This document shows, in pieces, positions 16,549-25,128 of a stretch of DNA of 34,070 nt; position 1 is the first letter of the stretch, and every line of letters begins with the position of its first letter. This stretch comes from Planctomycetia bacterium. GTDB taxonomy: Bacteria > Planctomycetota > UBA1135 > GCA-002686595. The stretch lies in assembly GCA_005789645.1 (NCBI GenBank), contig SXXH01000270.1, positions 1 to 34,070 of the forward strand, read 5' to 3'. The translations under genes were made by a program, and so were the position numbers. The notes below the pieces were generated by a model that was not told the DNA's origin, did no database searches, and worked only from the letters and a program-made list of their open reading frames with translations.

Positions 16549-17637
16549 GTGGACACTCACCCGCGTTCCGTGTTGTTCGTGCGCCTGTCGGCGTTGGGTG
16601 ATGTGGCGCGCTCGTTGCCCGTGCTGGATGCCGCGCGCCGCAGCTGGCCGCGAGCGAAGATCGGTTGGGTCGTCGAGGAACGCTGCGCCGGCCTGCTGCG
16701 CGGCCATCCGCAGCTGGACCAGCTCGTCGTGTTGCCGCGCAAGGAACTGTCGCAGGCCTTGCGTCGATTCGACTTCGCGCGCGTCGCGTGGTTGCTGCGC
16801 GGGTGCGCGCGCGAACTCGGCCTCGGGTGCGACGGGTCGCCGTACGAGCTCGCCATCGACTTGCAGGGCAACTTGCGCTCTGGGCTGGTCGCCGCCGCCT
16901 CGCGCGCGCCATGCCGCGTCGCCTTCGCGCCGCCGTGGGGGCGCGAAGGAGGTTGGCGGATGGCGACGCGCCTGGTCGCGCCGCCCGCGGGCGTCGAACA
17001 CGAGGCCGAGCGCGCCTTGGCGTTGCTGGCGGCATGCGGGGCGTGCGTGGCGGACTCGCGCGCGCATGTGCCGCTCGAGCCCGTTCGATTGGCCGCCATG
17101 GACGCCGCGCTGGCGCAGCTCGATGCGCGCGACCCCATCGTGCTCCATCCGGGCGTTTCGCGCTTCGGCGCCTTGAAGGCCTGGCCGGCGGTGCGTTGGA
17201 GCGCGCTCGCGGTGCGCCTCTCCACGCGCGGGCCGGTCCTCGTGTCCTTCGGGCCGGGCGAAGAAGAATTGGCGCGGTGCGTGGTGGAAGCCTCCGGAGT
17301 CGCGAGCGTGCGTCTGGCCCCGGCCTGCGACGCGGTCGAGACGCTGGCGGCGCTCCTGTCGCGCGCGCGGGCCGTGGTCGCCGCGGACACCGGGCCGTTG
17401 CACCTCGCGGCCGCGCTCGATCGGCCGGTGGTGGGCCTGCATGGGGCCAAGGACCCACGGCGCTTCGGCCCGTCCTCGGCCTCGGGCCGCGTGCGAGCGC
17501 TCGCTGCAGAGGCTTGGTGCGCACCCTGCGAGCGTCGGCGCTGTCCAGCCACGACATGCATGCAGGCGCTGGACGAAGAACGCGTCGAAGCCGCCCTGCT
17601 CGAACTGCTGGCTGCCGCCGCGCCGTCGAGCGGCTAG
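16549..17637 (+). CDS. Glycosyltransferase family 9 (heptosyltransferase-like)
   Basis: A 362-residue protein with GTG start. The N-terminal motif VLFVRLSALGDVARSLPVL contains D18, equivalent to the catalytic aspartate of heptosyltransferase I (WaaC). The C-terminal nucleotide-sugar half has HPGVSRFGALKAWPAVRW and the family signature DTGPLHLAAALDRPVVGLHG. A C-x2-C...C cluster close to the end (CAPCERRRCPATTC) is typical of GT9 proteins. It probably adds heptose or a related sugar to outer-membrane lipopolysaccharide or another glycan. miaB follows 24 nt downstream. Confidence 0.9.
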   Translation: MDTHPRSVLFVRLSALGDVARSLPVLDAARRSWPRAKIGWVVEERCAGLLRGHPQLDQLVVLPRKELSQALRRFDFARVAWLLRGCARELGLGCDGSPYELAIDLQGNLRSGLVAAASRAPCRVAFAPPWGREGGWRMATRLVAPPAGVEHEAERALALLAACGACVADSRAHVPLEPVRLAAMDAALAQLDARDPIVLHPGVSRFGALKAWPAVRWSALAVRLSTRGPVLVSFGPGEEELARCVVEASGVASVRLAPACDAVETLAALLSRARAVVAADTGPLHLAAALDRPVVGLHGAKDPRRFGPSSASGRVRALAAEAWCAPCERRRCPATTCMQALDEERVEAALLELLAAAAPSSG

Positions 17638-17661
17638 ACTACCGCGCCTGCGCGCAGCGTC

Positions 17662-19089
17662 ATGAGCACCATCCGCACCGAGTCGAAGGAAGCCTCCGTC
17701 GAACCCGCGCCGGGCACCGGCCGCGTGCATGTCGTCACGTTCGGCTGCCAGATGAACAAGTACGACTCGCAACTGGTCGAAGGTCGCTTCAAGCGCAAGG
17801 GCTGGACGACCACCGACGAGTTGGAGCAGGCGGATGTGGTGTTGTTCAACACCTGCTCGGTGCGCGACCACGCCGAGGAACGCACGATGAGCTGGGTAGG
17901 CGAGCTCAAGCGCCTCAAGAAGGAGCGCCCGCAGCTGGTCGTGGGCGTGATGGGCTGCATGGCCCAGCGCATGGGCGAGGAGATCTTCGCGCGCGCCGGG
18001 CATGTGGATCTAGTCGCTGGCACGCGCCAGTTCGCGCAGCTGCCCACGCTGGTCGAGGAGGTGCGCCGCCGCCGCGCGCAGGGCGAGACCAAGGTGCGAG
18101 TCGCGGCCTTGTCGATGGAGGACCGCCTAGCGCTCGATCGCGACGACGAGCCGTGGGATGGAGGCGCGCACGCGTACCTGACCGTGATGCGCGGCTGCGA
18201 CTTGAATTGCACGTATTGCATCGTGCCGACCGTGCGCGGACGCGTGCTGTCGTACCCGATCGAACACGTGGTCAAGGAGGCGCGCCACTACGTCGAGCGC
18301 GGCGTCAAGGTGCTGACCCTGCTCGGCCAGACGGTCAACAGCTTCGGCGAAGACCTTGCCGCGCCGGGCGCGGGCGAGCGCCAATGGAGCGGTCGCCAGG
18401 GCCGGCCGGGGCTAGGCGACCTGCTGCGGGAGCTGCAGGAGATCGACGGCCTCGCGCGCATCCGGCTGATCACCCTGCATCCGAGCTACATCACGGACAA
18501 CTTCGCGCGCGCCTTGGCCGAGTGCGGCAAGGTCGAGCGCTTCCTGCCGCTGCCGGCGCAGTCGGGCTCGGACGAGATCTTGCGCGCCATGAAGCGCGGC
18601 TACACGACCGACCTGTACAGGAAGCGCGTCGAGATCCTGCGCGCGCACGTGCCCGACATCGAGCTGGGCAGCGATTGGATCGTCGGCTTCCCGGGCGAGA
18701 CCGTCGAGGACCATGCCCGCAGCGAGGCCTTCCTCAAGGAGCAGGGCTTCGCGGTCAACTACATCTTCAAGTACGACCCGCGCCCCGGCACCAAGGCCCA
18801 CGACGGGCTGGTCGACGACGTGCCCGACGAGGCCAAGAAGGAACGCAACCAACGCCTGCTCGCGCTCGGCGAGGAGGTCGGGTTGCTGCGCCACGGCGCG
18901 CACGTGGGCCAGCTGCGCCGCGTGCTGGTCGAAGGCGTCAAGGAGGACGGGCGCCTGACGGGCCGCACCGAGCACGGCCTGATGACCGCGTTCGAGGGCT
19001 CCGAGTCGCTGATCGGCGGCGAGGTCGCCGTCAAGATCGAGGGCGCTTCGGGCTACGGCCTGGGCGGTTCCCTCGCAGGGTCTTCCTGA
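17662..19089 (+). CDS. miaB: tRNA-2-methylthio-N6-dimethylallyladenosine synthase
   Basis: A 475-residue radical SAM methylthiotransferase that adds the methylthio group to i6A37 of tRNAs reading UNN codons. Three N-terminal cysteines bind the auxiliary cluster (C29 in TFGCQMN, C65 in NTCSVRDHAEER, C99 in MGCMAQR). The radical SAM cluster is C179-x3-C183-x2-C186 in RGCDLNCTYCIVP. The C-terminal TRAM domain (~405-470) binds tRNA. NTCSVRDHAE and the spacing favour MiaB over RimO or MtaB. FLPLPAQSGSD replaces the commoner HLPVQSGS. A palindromic 16-bp sequence lies just after the stop. Confidence 0.95.
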   Translation: MSTIRTESKEASVEPAPGTGRVHVVTFGCQMNKYDSQLVEGRFKRKGWTTTDELEQADVVLFNTCSVRDHAEERTMSWVGELKRLKKERPQLVVGVMGCMAQRMGEEIFARAGHVDLVAGTRQFAQLPTLVEEVRRRRAQGETKVRVAALSMEDRLALDRDDEPWDGGAHAYLTVMRGCDLNCTYCIVPTVRGRVLSYPIEHVVKEARHYVERGVKVLTLLGQTVNSFGEDLAAPGAGERQWSGRQGRPGLGDLLRELQEIDGLARIRLITLHPSYITDNFARALAECGKVERFLPLPAQSGSDEILRAMKRGYTTDLYRKRVEILRAHVPDIELGSDWIVGFPGETVEDHARSEAFLKEQGFAVNYIFKYDPRPGTKAHDGLVDDVPDEAKKERNQRLLALGEEVGLLRHGAHVGQLRRVLVEGVKEDGRLTGRTEHGLMTAFEGSESLIGGEVAVKIEGASGYGLGGSLAGSS

Positions 19090-19103
19090 GCCGGCTCGTT
19101 GGT

Positions 19104-19123
19104 GTCAAGTTTGCTTGACGGCG
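19104..19123 (+). repeat. 20-bp palindromic element, copy 1 (downstream of miaB)
   Basis: GTCAAGTTTGCTTGACGGCG begins 15 nt after the miaB stop. Its first 16 nt form a hairpin (GTCAAG, loop TTTG, CTTGAC). An identical 20-mer in opposite orientation lies at 28760-28779, downstream of ruvA. Both lie between convergent genes, so a bidirectional terminator or dispersed repeat is possible. A second weak hairpin (CCGCGG 19162-19167 / 19174-19179) follows. Confidence 0.6.
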
Positions 19124-19190
19124 TCCCCTCGGGCGGCGCAGGAGACCGTGCTTGGGCCTGGCCGCGGATCTTGCCGCGGGCCGATGCCCC

Positions 19191-19229
19191 GGGGTGGTGA
19201 ACCGGGGTGGTGAACCGGGGTGGTGAACC
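19191..19229. repeat. Tandem repeat, three perfect 13-bp copies
   Basis: GGGGTGGTGAACC is repeated three times head to tail, ending 7 nt from the stop codon of the convergent beta-helix gene. No coding role. Confidence 0.9.
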
Positions 19230-19236
19230 GCGGCGA

Positions 19237-21246
19237 TCAGGGCGCGCCGCGTTCGCAGGCCCCCAGGTCGACGACGGCGCCTCGTCGCGACAAGTCCACG
19301 CGGCGCGGTTGATGGCGCGCGTCCCAAGGCCATGCGGAGTCGAGCGAATCGTCCTCGCCCGCGTCGAGCAGGGCCGAACCAACCGTCGGCACTAGGCTGA
19401 AGGGCGGGTCGTCGGCCGTTCCATGCAATCCATCGGCTCCGGGGGCCGGGGGGGCTTCGATCAGCTCGCCCAAGGCGCTGGAAAGGGACTCGCCGCGCAC
19501 GAGGCAGTTGCGCACCACGAGGGGACGCGCGGCGCCGAACTCGTCCGATCCAGCGTTGGAGAGCAGGCTGCCGGCCAGCGTGGCTAGGTTGAGCGCGCTG
19601 CCGGCGAAGCCGGAACCCGCCTGCGCCTCGTTGTCCACCAGCGACAGGTGCAGCAGGTTCGGCTCCGAGAAGGCCATGGCATGCACGCCACCGCCAAGCT
19701 TCGCGCGGTTGCCGACCAGCACGCACGACTCCATGCGCGCGCGCGTGAAGTAGCCGAACAAGACGCCTCCGCCCCACCCTTCGAGGGAGCCATGGGCTTC
19801 GTTGCCGACGAAGACGCTGCTGCGCAGGATCGGATCCTCGCCTTCGAAGTACACGCCTCCACCTCCGAGCTCGGCGCGATTGGAGCGGAACTCGCAGTCC
19901 TCGACGATGCTGTCGGAGAAGTAGTTCGACATGCCGCCGCCGACGGAGAAGTCGGTGCCCGAGGCGCTGTTCTCGAGGAACACCGAGCGGCGCGCGATCG
20001 AGGGCGAGGAGAGCGTGTACAAGCCGCCGCCCTCCGTCGCCGCGTTGCGCTCGAACAGGCAATCCTCGACCAGCGCGGCCGACTCCTCGATGTGGTAGAC
20101 GCCGGCGCCGAAGCTCGCGCGGTTGTCGCGGAACTCGCAGGCGCGCACGGTGGGCGCGCCGCCCGTGCTCCAGAATCCGCCGCCGCCGCTGCCACCGCCG
20201 CCGCCGCCGCCGCCTTCGATCTCGAGTCCCGCGGCGTTCTCCGCGAACACGCAGGAGTCGACCATGCCTTCGTTGAACTCGAAGAACACTCCTCCTCCGC
20301 CGATCTCGGCTTCGTTGCGCAGGTAGAGGGAGCCCTCGATCGATGGCATGGCTCCCGCCGCGGCGAAGGTGCCTCCGCCGCGTTGCGCGCGATTCTCGAG
20401 GAACATGCTGTCGACGACGCGCGGCAGCCTGTGCGAGCGGATGTACAAGCCGCCGCCTTCGTTGGCGGCCTCGTTGCCGGCGAAGCAACCGCGCTCGATG
20501 GTCGAGGCGGCGTGGTCGTGCAAGTACAACCCGCCGCCGAAGTTCAGCGAGCGGTTGCGTCGGAACACGCAGTCGATGTAGAGGCTGCCTTCGCCGTGGT
20601 CGTTGATGGCGCCGTGGTTCGAGGCGAGGTTGTCCTCGACGATCACCGCCACGAAGGTCGGTCCGCCGCCGAAGATGTTGATCGCCGCGCCCTGGTCGCG
20701 ACTCTCCGCCTTCGGGCCTTGTCCATCGCCGGTGGCGGCTCCACCGCGCACGACGAGGCCGTCGAGCACGGTCGTCGGAGGGCAGTCGATGGCCACGACC
20801 ACGTGGTAGGCGTTGTCTTCGCGCGCGCTCCAAGCGGGGCCGTCGTCGCCCAGCAAGTCGCCGTCGAGCGTCGCGACATGCAGGTACGGATCGCGCGCTG
20901 CGCGGGTCGTCTCGTGGCCCGCGAAGCCGCCGTAGATCGCCACCCCGGGGGCCAGCTGGAACGCGTCTTCGCGTCGCGTCCCCGGACGGTAGGTGCCGGC
21001 CTTCAACCACAACTCGTCGCCGGCGCGCGCGAACGAGAGCGCGGCTTGCAGTCCGATGGGTGCTTGCCAGGTGTCGCCTGCGCCCTCGCCAGCTGGCGCG
21101 ACACGCCACACGCGCGTTTGCGCGGCCGGCGCGGACGAGCCGCCACCGGAACCACAGGCGCCCAAGCCCAAGGAGGCGGTCAACGCCGCGGCGAAGCAGA
21201 ACGTGCGCGCGCCGCTTGGGCGCAGAGGCTGGTGCAAGTGGGACAT
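19237..21246 (-). CDS. Right-handed parallel beta-helix lipoprotein
   Basis: A 669-residue predicted surface lipoprotein. The signal ends at L-G-A-C followed by a Gly/Ser-rich linker. Residues ~45-100 (WRVAPAGEGAGDTWQAPIGLQAALSFA, GDELWLKAGTY) are the usual opening of Pel-type / DUF1565 beta-helix proteins. From ~150 to 560 there are over ten coils of about 25-40 residues with a recurring G-G-G-(L/V/T)-(Y/F/H) step (GGGLYLHD, GGGLYIRS, GGGVYFEG) and E-(N/D)-N-x-A ladders. The C-terminus ends in DLGACERGAP, the motif shared by 'choice-of-anchor' beta-helix proteins. No polysaccharide lyase catalytic residues are evident, so adhesion or glycan binding is more likely. A Gly-rich insert is encoded by a CCG microsatellite. 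Confidence 0.88.
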   Translation of the reverse strand: MSHLHQPLRPSGARTFCFAAALTASLGLGACGSGGGSSAPAAQTRVWRVAPAGEGAGDTWQAPIGLQAALSFARAGDELWLKAGTYRPGTRREDAFQLAPGVAIYGGFAGHETTRAARDPYLHVATLDGDLLGDDGPAWSAREDNAYHVVVAIDCPPTTVLDGLVVRGGAATGDGQGPKAESRDQGAAINIFGGGPTFVAVIVEDNLASNHGAINDHGEGSLYIDCVFRRNRSLNFGGGLYLHDHAASTIERGCFAGNEAANEGGGLYIRSHRLPRVVDSMFLENRAQRGGGTFAAAGAMPSIEGSLYLRNEAEIGGGGVFFEFNEGMVDSCVFAENAAGLEIEGGGGGGGGSGGGGFWSTGGAPTVRACEFRDNRASFGAGVYHIEESAALVEDCLFERNAATEGGGLYTLSSPSIARRSVFLENSASGTDFSVGGGMSNYFSDSIVEDCEFRSNRAELGGGGVYFEGEDPILRSSVFVGNEAHGSLEGWGGGVLFGYFTRARMESCVLVGNRAKLGGGVHAMAFSEPNLLHLSLVDNEAQAGSGFAGSALNLATLAGSLLSNAGSDEFGAARPLVVRNCLVRGESLSSALGELIEAPPAPGADGLHGTADDPPFSLVPTVGSALLDAGEDDSLDSAWPWDARHQPRRVDLSRRGAVVDLGACERGAP
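20177..20214 (-). repeat. CCG triplet run encoding a polyglycine loop
   Basis: Almost uninterrupted CCG triplets (on the plus strand) encode about 13 residues of mostly Gly in the beta-helix protein. In frame, so length changes would only alter the loop. Confidence 0.85.
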
Positions 21247-21273
21247 GGACGATTCAGGCCTGGGCCGCCTCCA

Positions 21274-21279
21274 ATCCTA
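21274..21279 (-). promoter_or_regulatory. -10-like hexamer TAGGAT upstream of beta-helix gene
   Basis: CC-TAGGAT on the minus strand lies 27 nt before the ATG. No clear -35. Confidence 0.3.
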
Positions 21280-21303
21280 GGGGAGGACGGGACGGCGCGC
21301 AGG

Positions 21304-21325
21304 CTCGGTTCCGGCGGAACCGGAG
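21304..21325 (-). terminator. Possible terminator hairpin after the beta-propeller gene
   Basis: CGGTTCC, loop GGC, GGAACCG (21306-21322), with flanking CT/AG pairing across a bulge. It lies about 90 nt after the stop of the YncE-like gene and upstream of the beta-helix gene. No U tract. Confidence 0.3.
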
Positions 21326-21413
21326 TCTGCGACGAGCAATCGATCGCGGCGCGGAAGGAACTTCCACCACGCTGGAAAGCCAGAGCCGCCGCCAACAAGG
21401 CGCGTGCCGGACG

Positions 21414-22439
21414 CTAGTCGGGCAGGAACTGGAAGGGCTGGCGCCGGCGCACCCAAGCCATGCCGTCCGGCTCGGCGCCGCCATCGATCCTCGCCACCAC
21501 GCTCTCGGCCACCAGGTCGACGATGGCGAGCTGGTCGAGCTTCGTCAACGCCACCCACGCGTAGCGTCCTTGCGGCTCGATCTCGATGCCCACCGGCATG
21601 GAGCCCTCGGCGAGCGGGAGGCGCTTCAGTTCACGGCGCTGCGGCACGGAGACGAGCGACACATCGCCACTCTGGGCGTTGGACACCAAGGCCATGCGTC
21701 CATCGGGCGTGATCTCGACCCGGATCGGCAAGTCGCCCACGGCGAGGCGCGAGCGCTCCGAGAGCGTCCGCGCATCGAGCACCACGAGGTCGTCGTCTCC
21801 CCGATTGGCGACCCACAGCTCGCCGCCGTCGGGAGTCAGCGCGAGGCCTTCGGGTTGGTCGCCGGTGCGCGCGCGCGCCAGCACCGCGCCGCTCTTGGCG
21901 TCGAGGCGCACGACTTCGCCGCTGTCCATGCAGGTGATGTAGATGCTCGCGCCGTCGGGCGGCACGGCGAGCATGTGCGGGCGCCTGCCGCCGGCGTCGA
22001 AGCGCCGCAGCACCTTGCCGGCGGCGACATCGACCACCAGCACCTTGTCTTCGCCTTCGCAAGTCACCGCCACCGTGCTGCGGCGATCGAGGAAGGCGAG
22101 GCCATGCGGACGCGTCGCGCCGAGTTGGATGACCTGTTCGCGCCGGTCTTCGGGCAACCAGTACACCGACAACGTCGCGCCCGCTTCGTCGACGCCGTGG
22201 TCCGCCACCACGGCGCGCGCGCCATCGTCCGACACGCACACCTCGTGCGGTCCAGCGCCGGTCTCCAAGACGCCACGCAGCGTCCCGGTGCCCGGGTTCC
22301 TCGTCGACAGGCGCGCCGCGCTCTTCTCGAGCACGAGCAAGTCGCTGCCGGGCGGCACGACGATGCCGTCGCGCGTGCTGGAACAGGCTGCAAGCAGCAG
22401 CAAGGACGCGCAGGCCGAGGATGCGATGGAGGGCTTCAT
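21414..22439 (-). CDS. YncE-like beta-propeller lipoprotein
   Basis: A 341-residue protein. ATG 22439 is chosen because it opens directly on the signal MKPSIASSACASLLLLAAC with lipobox L-A-A-C (C19). The mature part has repeated YVTN/NHL-type blades of about 42 residues with (P)DG and VV-D motifs: VCVSDDGARAVVADHG, GLALTPDGGELWVANRG, RVEITPDGRMALVSNAQ, GIEIEPQGRYAWVALT. This predicts a seven-bladed propeller. Such proteins are exported and bind DNA, metals or protein partners; the partner here is unknown. It lies upstream of, and on the same strand as, the beta-helix gene. Confidence 0.86.
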   Translation of the reverse strand: MKPSIASSACASLLLLAACSSTRDGIVVPPGSDLLVLEKSAARLSTRNPGTGTLRGVLETGAGPHEVCVSDDGARAVVADHGVDEAGATLSVYWLPEDRREQVIQLGATRPHGLAFLDRRSTVAVTCEGEDKVLVVDVAAGKVLRRFDAGGRRPHMLAVPPDGASIYITCMDSGEVVRLDAKSGAVLARARTGDQPEGLALTPDGGELWVANRGDDDLVVLDARTLSERSRLAVGDLPIRVEITPDGRMALVSNAQSGDVSLVSVPQRRELKRLPLAEGSMPVGIEIEPQGRYAWVALTKLDQLAIVDLVAESVVARIDGGAEPDGMAWVRRRQPFQFLPD

Positions 22440-22447
22440 CGACGACG

Positions 22448-22453
22448 AGGCTA
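22448..22453 (-). promoter_or_regulatory. -10-like hexamer TAGCCT, 8 nt before YncE-like gene
   Basis: On the minus strand, CC-TAGCCT ends 8 nt before the ATG, implying a leaderless or nearly leaderless transcript. Confidence 0.33.
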
Positions 22454-22526
22454 GGCGACGCGCGCCGCGGATGCGAGGGCTTCGATGCGCGGACCTCTTG
22501 CAGCGCGTTTCGTCCACTCGTCCCGC

Positions 22527-22582
22527 GCTACTCGCCCCGTGCTACTCGCCCCGTGCTACTCGCCCCGTGCTACTCGCCCCGT
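22527..22582. repeat. Tandem repeat, four perfect 14-bp copies
   Basis: GCTACTCGCCCCGT occurs four times with no mismatch, preceded by a degenerate copy around 22510-22526. It lies in the 229-bp gap between the YncE-like gene and mdh. The 14-nt period and lack of spacers exclude CRISPR. Confidence 0.92.
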
Positions 22583-22590
22583 GCCAATGG

Positions 22591-22630
22591 CCGCGGGGCG
22601 AGCCCCGATCGATGGGGGCTCGTCCCGCGG
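22591..22630 (-). terminator. Strong hairpin downstream of mdh
   Basis: CCGCGGGGCGAGCCCC (22591-22606) pairs over 16 bp, with one G-U, to GGGGCTCGTCCCGCGG (22615-22630) around an 8-nt loop. It lies 38 nt after the mdh stop on the minus strand. There is no U tract, so it may act as a 3' stabiliser or a Rho-aided terminator. Confidence 0.6.
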
Positions 22631-22668
22631 GAGGAGCAGACGAGGCGGAGCCTTGACGCTCGCGCAGC

Positions 22669-23661
22669 TCAGGACACCAGCGCCTTGACCACTTCGCGCT
22701 CGCCTTCGAGCTCCTTGACCGTGGCGGCGATCTTCTCCTTCAAGAAGTCGTTCAACTCGAGGCCCTGCACGATGCTCCAGCCACCCTTGCCGTCGGAACG
22801 GATCGGGAAGCTCGAGATCAGGCCGGCCGGCACGCCGTAGCTGCCGTCGGAGGTGACGCAGATCGAACGCCACTCGCCTTGCGGAGTCGCGAAGTGCAGG
22901 TCGCGCACATGGTCGATCAGGGCATTGGCGGCCGAAGCGGCGCTGGACACGCCACGCGCCTCGATGATCGCGGCGCCGCGCTTCTGCACGGTGGAGATGA
23001 AGGTCGTCTTGAGCCAATCGTGGTCGGCCACGACCTCCGTCACTGGCTTGCCCTTGATCGTGGCATGGAAGAAGTCCGGCACCTGGGTGGCGCTGTGGTT
23101 GCCCCAGATCAGCGTGCCCTTGACGTCCGTGATCGGCACGCCGGCCTTCTGCGCCAGCTGCGCTTGCGCGCGGTTCTGGTCCAGGCGCGTCATGGCCGTG
23201 AAGCGCTCCGGCGGCACGCCCTTGGCGGCTTGCTGGCAGATCCACGCATTCGTGTTGCATGGGTTGCCGACCACGGCCACGCGCACGTCGGCGGCGGCGT
23301 TCTTCGCGATCGCCTGGCCTTGGCCGACGAAGATGGCCCCGTTGTCCTTGAGGAGGTCGTTGCGCTCCATGCCCGGGCCGCGCGGCTTGGCGCCGACGAG
23401 CAGGGCCCAGTTGACGTCCTTGAAGCCCGCGTCCAGATCGCTCGTCTGCACGATGCCCGACAGCAGCGGGAAGGCGCAGTCGTCGAGCTCCATGGCGACT
23501 CCGCGCAGCGCGGAGAGCGCCTTGTCGTGCGGGATCTCGATCAAGTGCAGGATCACCGGCTGGTCCGGGCCGAAGAGGGCGCCGGAAGCGATGCGCGGAA
23601 GCAGGGCGTAGCCGATCTGGCCGGCGGCGCCCGTGACGGCGACGCGAATGGGAGTCTTCAT
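22669..23661 (-). CDS. mdh: Malate dehydrogenase (NAD-dependent)
   Basis: A 330-residue cytoplasmic enzyme of the TCA cycle that converts malate to oxaloacetate. It shows the Rossmann motif [13 protein letters not shown] (9-21), the substrate-binding arginine loop [23 protein letters not shown], the third arginine region TRLDQNRA, and the catalytic histidine in [13 protein letters not shown]. Length and motifs place it in the type 2 group (cytosolic / chloroplast-like), not the LDH-like MalDH. The start [11 protein letters not shown] fits the family exactly, though the frame continues far upstream. It diverges from ribD. Confidence 0.95.
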   Translation of the reverse strand: MKTPIRVAVTGAAGQIGYALLPRIASGALFGPDQPVILHLIEIPHDKALSALRGVAMELDDCAFPLLSGIVQTSDLDAGFKDVNWALLVGAKPRGPGMERNDLLKDNGAIFVGQGQAIAKNAAADVRVAVVGNPCNTNAWICQQAAKGVPPERFTAMTRLDQNRAQAQLAQKAGVPITDVKGTLIWGNHSATQVPDFFHATIKGKPVTEVVADHDWLKTTFISTVQKRGAAIIEARGVSSAASAANALIDHVRDLHFATPQGEWRSICVTSDGSYGVPAGLISSFPIRSDGKGGWSIVQGLELNDFLKEKIAATVKELEGEREVVKALVS

Positions 23662-23859
23662 CTTCGGTCCGTGTGCGCCGCGGTGCAGGCGGCGCGGTGT
23701 GGGCCCACTGGAGTGGAGGCCTTCGAGGGGGTGTTGCTTGTCGACGCCAGGGGGCCTGACGGCGGCGTCGATCGGCTCAAAGTATGCCCGGCGTGCACGG
23801 AAAGGGAAGAGCGGCTGGAGTTCGCGTCTGGATCCGCTCGATTCCTGCCGGAGGTAGCC

Positions 23860-23865
23860 TAGAGT
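23860..23865 (+). promoter_or_regulatory. -10-like hexamer TAGAGT upstream of ribD
   Basis: CC-TAGAGT lies 24 nt before the ATG of ribD. No convincing -35 at 16-18 nt. Confidence 0.3.
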
Positions 23866-23889
23866 GGCTCCGACTTGGCCTCCGCATCC

Positions 23890-25065
23890 ATGCGCACACC
23901 CACGGCGATCCTGAACGAAGACGCTCTCGCGAGCCTGCTCGACGAGCTGGGTCGCGAAGCCGCCGCCCAACGCTTCGAGGTGGCGCCCAACCCCTGCGTG
24001 GGTGCGGCGCTCTTGGCGGGTACGGAAGTGGTCGCGCGCGGAGTCCACCGCTGGTTCGGAGGACCGCACGCCGAGATCGAGGCCATGCGCGCCGCCGGCG
24101 CGGCCGTGTTGTCGGCCGACACGCTGGTCATCACGCTCGAGCCTTGCTCGAGCCACGGCAAGACGCCGCCGTGCGTGGATGCGATCCTCGCAGCCGGCAT
24201 CGGCCGCGTGGTCGTGGGGGCGCTCGATCCCGATCCGCGCCACCGCGGGCGCGGCCTCGAGTTGCTGCGCGAGAAGGGCCTCGAGGTCGTGCTGCTCGAG
24301 GGCGTCGCGCCGCTCGCCGAGGTCGCGCCGCACTTCCTGCATTGGACCGACAACGAACGCCTGCGTCGTCCGCGTCCGTGGACCATCGCCAAGTGGGCCC
24401 AGACGCGCACTGGCCAGTTGATCCCGCCCGAGGGCGTGGGTGGGGGACGTTGGATCTCCTCGCACGCATCGCTCGAGGAGGTGGCGGTGCTGCGCGGCCG
24501 CGTCGACGCCATCGTGACCGGCGTCGGCACCGTGGTCGCCGACGATCCGCGCCTGACGGTGCGTCCGCCCGGAGACACGCGCAAGTCGCCCCTGCGCGTC
24601 ATCCTCGACAGCCGCCTGCGTACCCCGCCGAGCGCGCGCATCCTCAAGCCCGTGCAAGGCGAAGCGGAGTCGGGCGGTCGCACGATCATCCTGTGCATCG
24701 GCGGCGCCGATCCGGCGCGCCACCATGCGCTCCTCGACGCGGGCGCCGAAGTGCACGAGCTGCATGTAGCCACCGACGACGGCGTCGACCTGCGCGATGT
24801 GCAACGGCATCTGTGGGAGGAACTCGGCGTGCGGCGCGTGCTGCTCGAGGCCGGGCCGATCCTCGCATCGCACTACCTCTCGCACGGCTTCGTGGACCAG
24901 GTGCGCGTCTACACCGGATCGGTCAATGGCGGCCGCGGGCCGACCTTGGCGCCGGAGTTGCTGCGCCAGAAGCTCGCGCAGCGCCTGGATCGCGAGGTCG
25001 GGCCCGACGCGGTGTTCGAAGCCTTCGTGGATCCGCGCGGCACCCACCTGCGCGCGTTCCACTGA
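23890..25065 (+). CDS. ribD: Bifunctional riboflavin biosynthesis deaminase/reductase
   Basis: A 391-residue two-domain enzyme. The N-terminal cytidine-deaminase-like domain (1-~150) has the zinc site H60-A-E62 and P-C86...P-P-C95 with the family motif [12 protein letters not shown], and [11 protein letters not shown]. The C-terminal HTP reductase domain (~155-391) has [41 protein letters not shown] and [12 protein letters not shown]. Together they perform the second and third steps of riboflavin synthesis. No other rib gene is adjacent. ATG 23890 is preferred over an in-frame TTG at 23875. Confidence 0.95.
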   Translation: MRTPTAILNEDALASLLDELGREAAAQRFEVAPNPCVGAALLAGTEVVARGVHRWFGGPHAEIEAMRAAGAAVLSADTLVITLEPCSSHGKTPPCVDAILAAGIGRVVVGALDPDPRHRGRGLELLREKGLEVVLLEGVAPLAEVAPHFLHWTDNERLRRPRPWTIAKWAQTRTGQLIPPEGVGGGRWISSHASLEEVAVLRGRVDAIVTGVGTVVADDPRLTVRPPGDTRKSPLRVILDSRLRTPPSARILKPVQGEAESGGRTIILCIGGADPARHHALLDAGAEVHELHVATDDGVDLRDVQRHLWEELGVRRVLLEAGPILASHYLSHGFVDQVRVYTGSVNGGRGPTLAPELLRQKLAQRLDREVGPDAVFEAFVDPRGTHLRAFH

Positions 25066-25076
25066 CGACGCAGCGG

Positions 25077-25111
25077 GCGAGCGCGACAGCGGCGCTTCCA
25101 CGACCGCTCGC
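25077..25111. terminator. Possible shared terminator hairpin between convergent genes
   Basis: GCGAGCG (25077-25083) and CGCTCGC (25105-25111) can pair around a 21-nt loop in the 63-bp gap between ribD and the thioredoxin-like gene. Weak. Confidence 0.3.
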
Positions 25112-25128
25112 GCCGGGGCCGTTCGCGT

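Noticed and set aside
22527-22582. CRISPR array
   Set aside because: Units are 14 bp and contiguous with no spacers, and there are no cas genes.
23662-25101. Upstream extension of the mdh frame over the ribD region
   Set aside because: It is antisense to ribD with low-complexity composition; mdh starts at ATG 23661.
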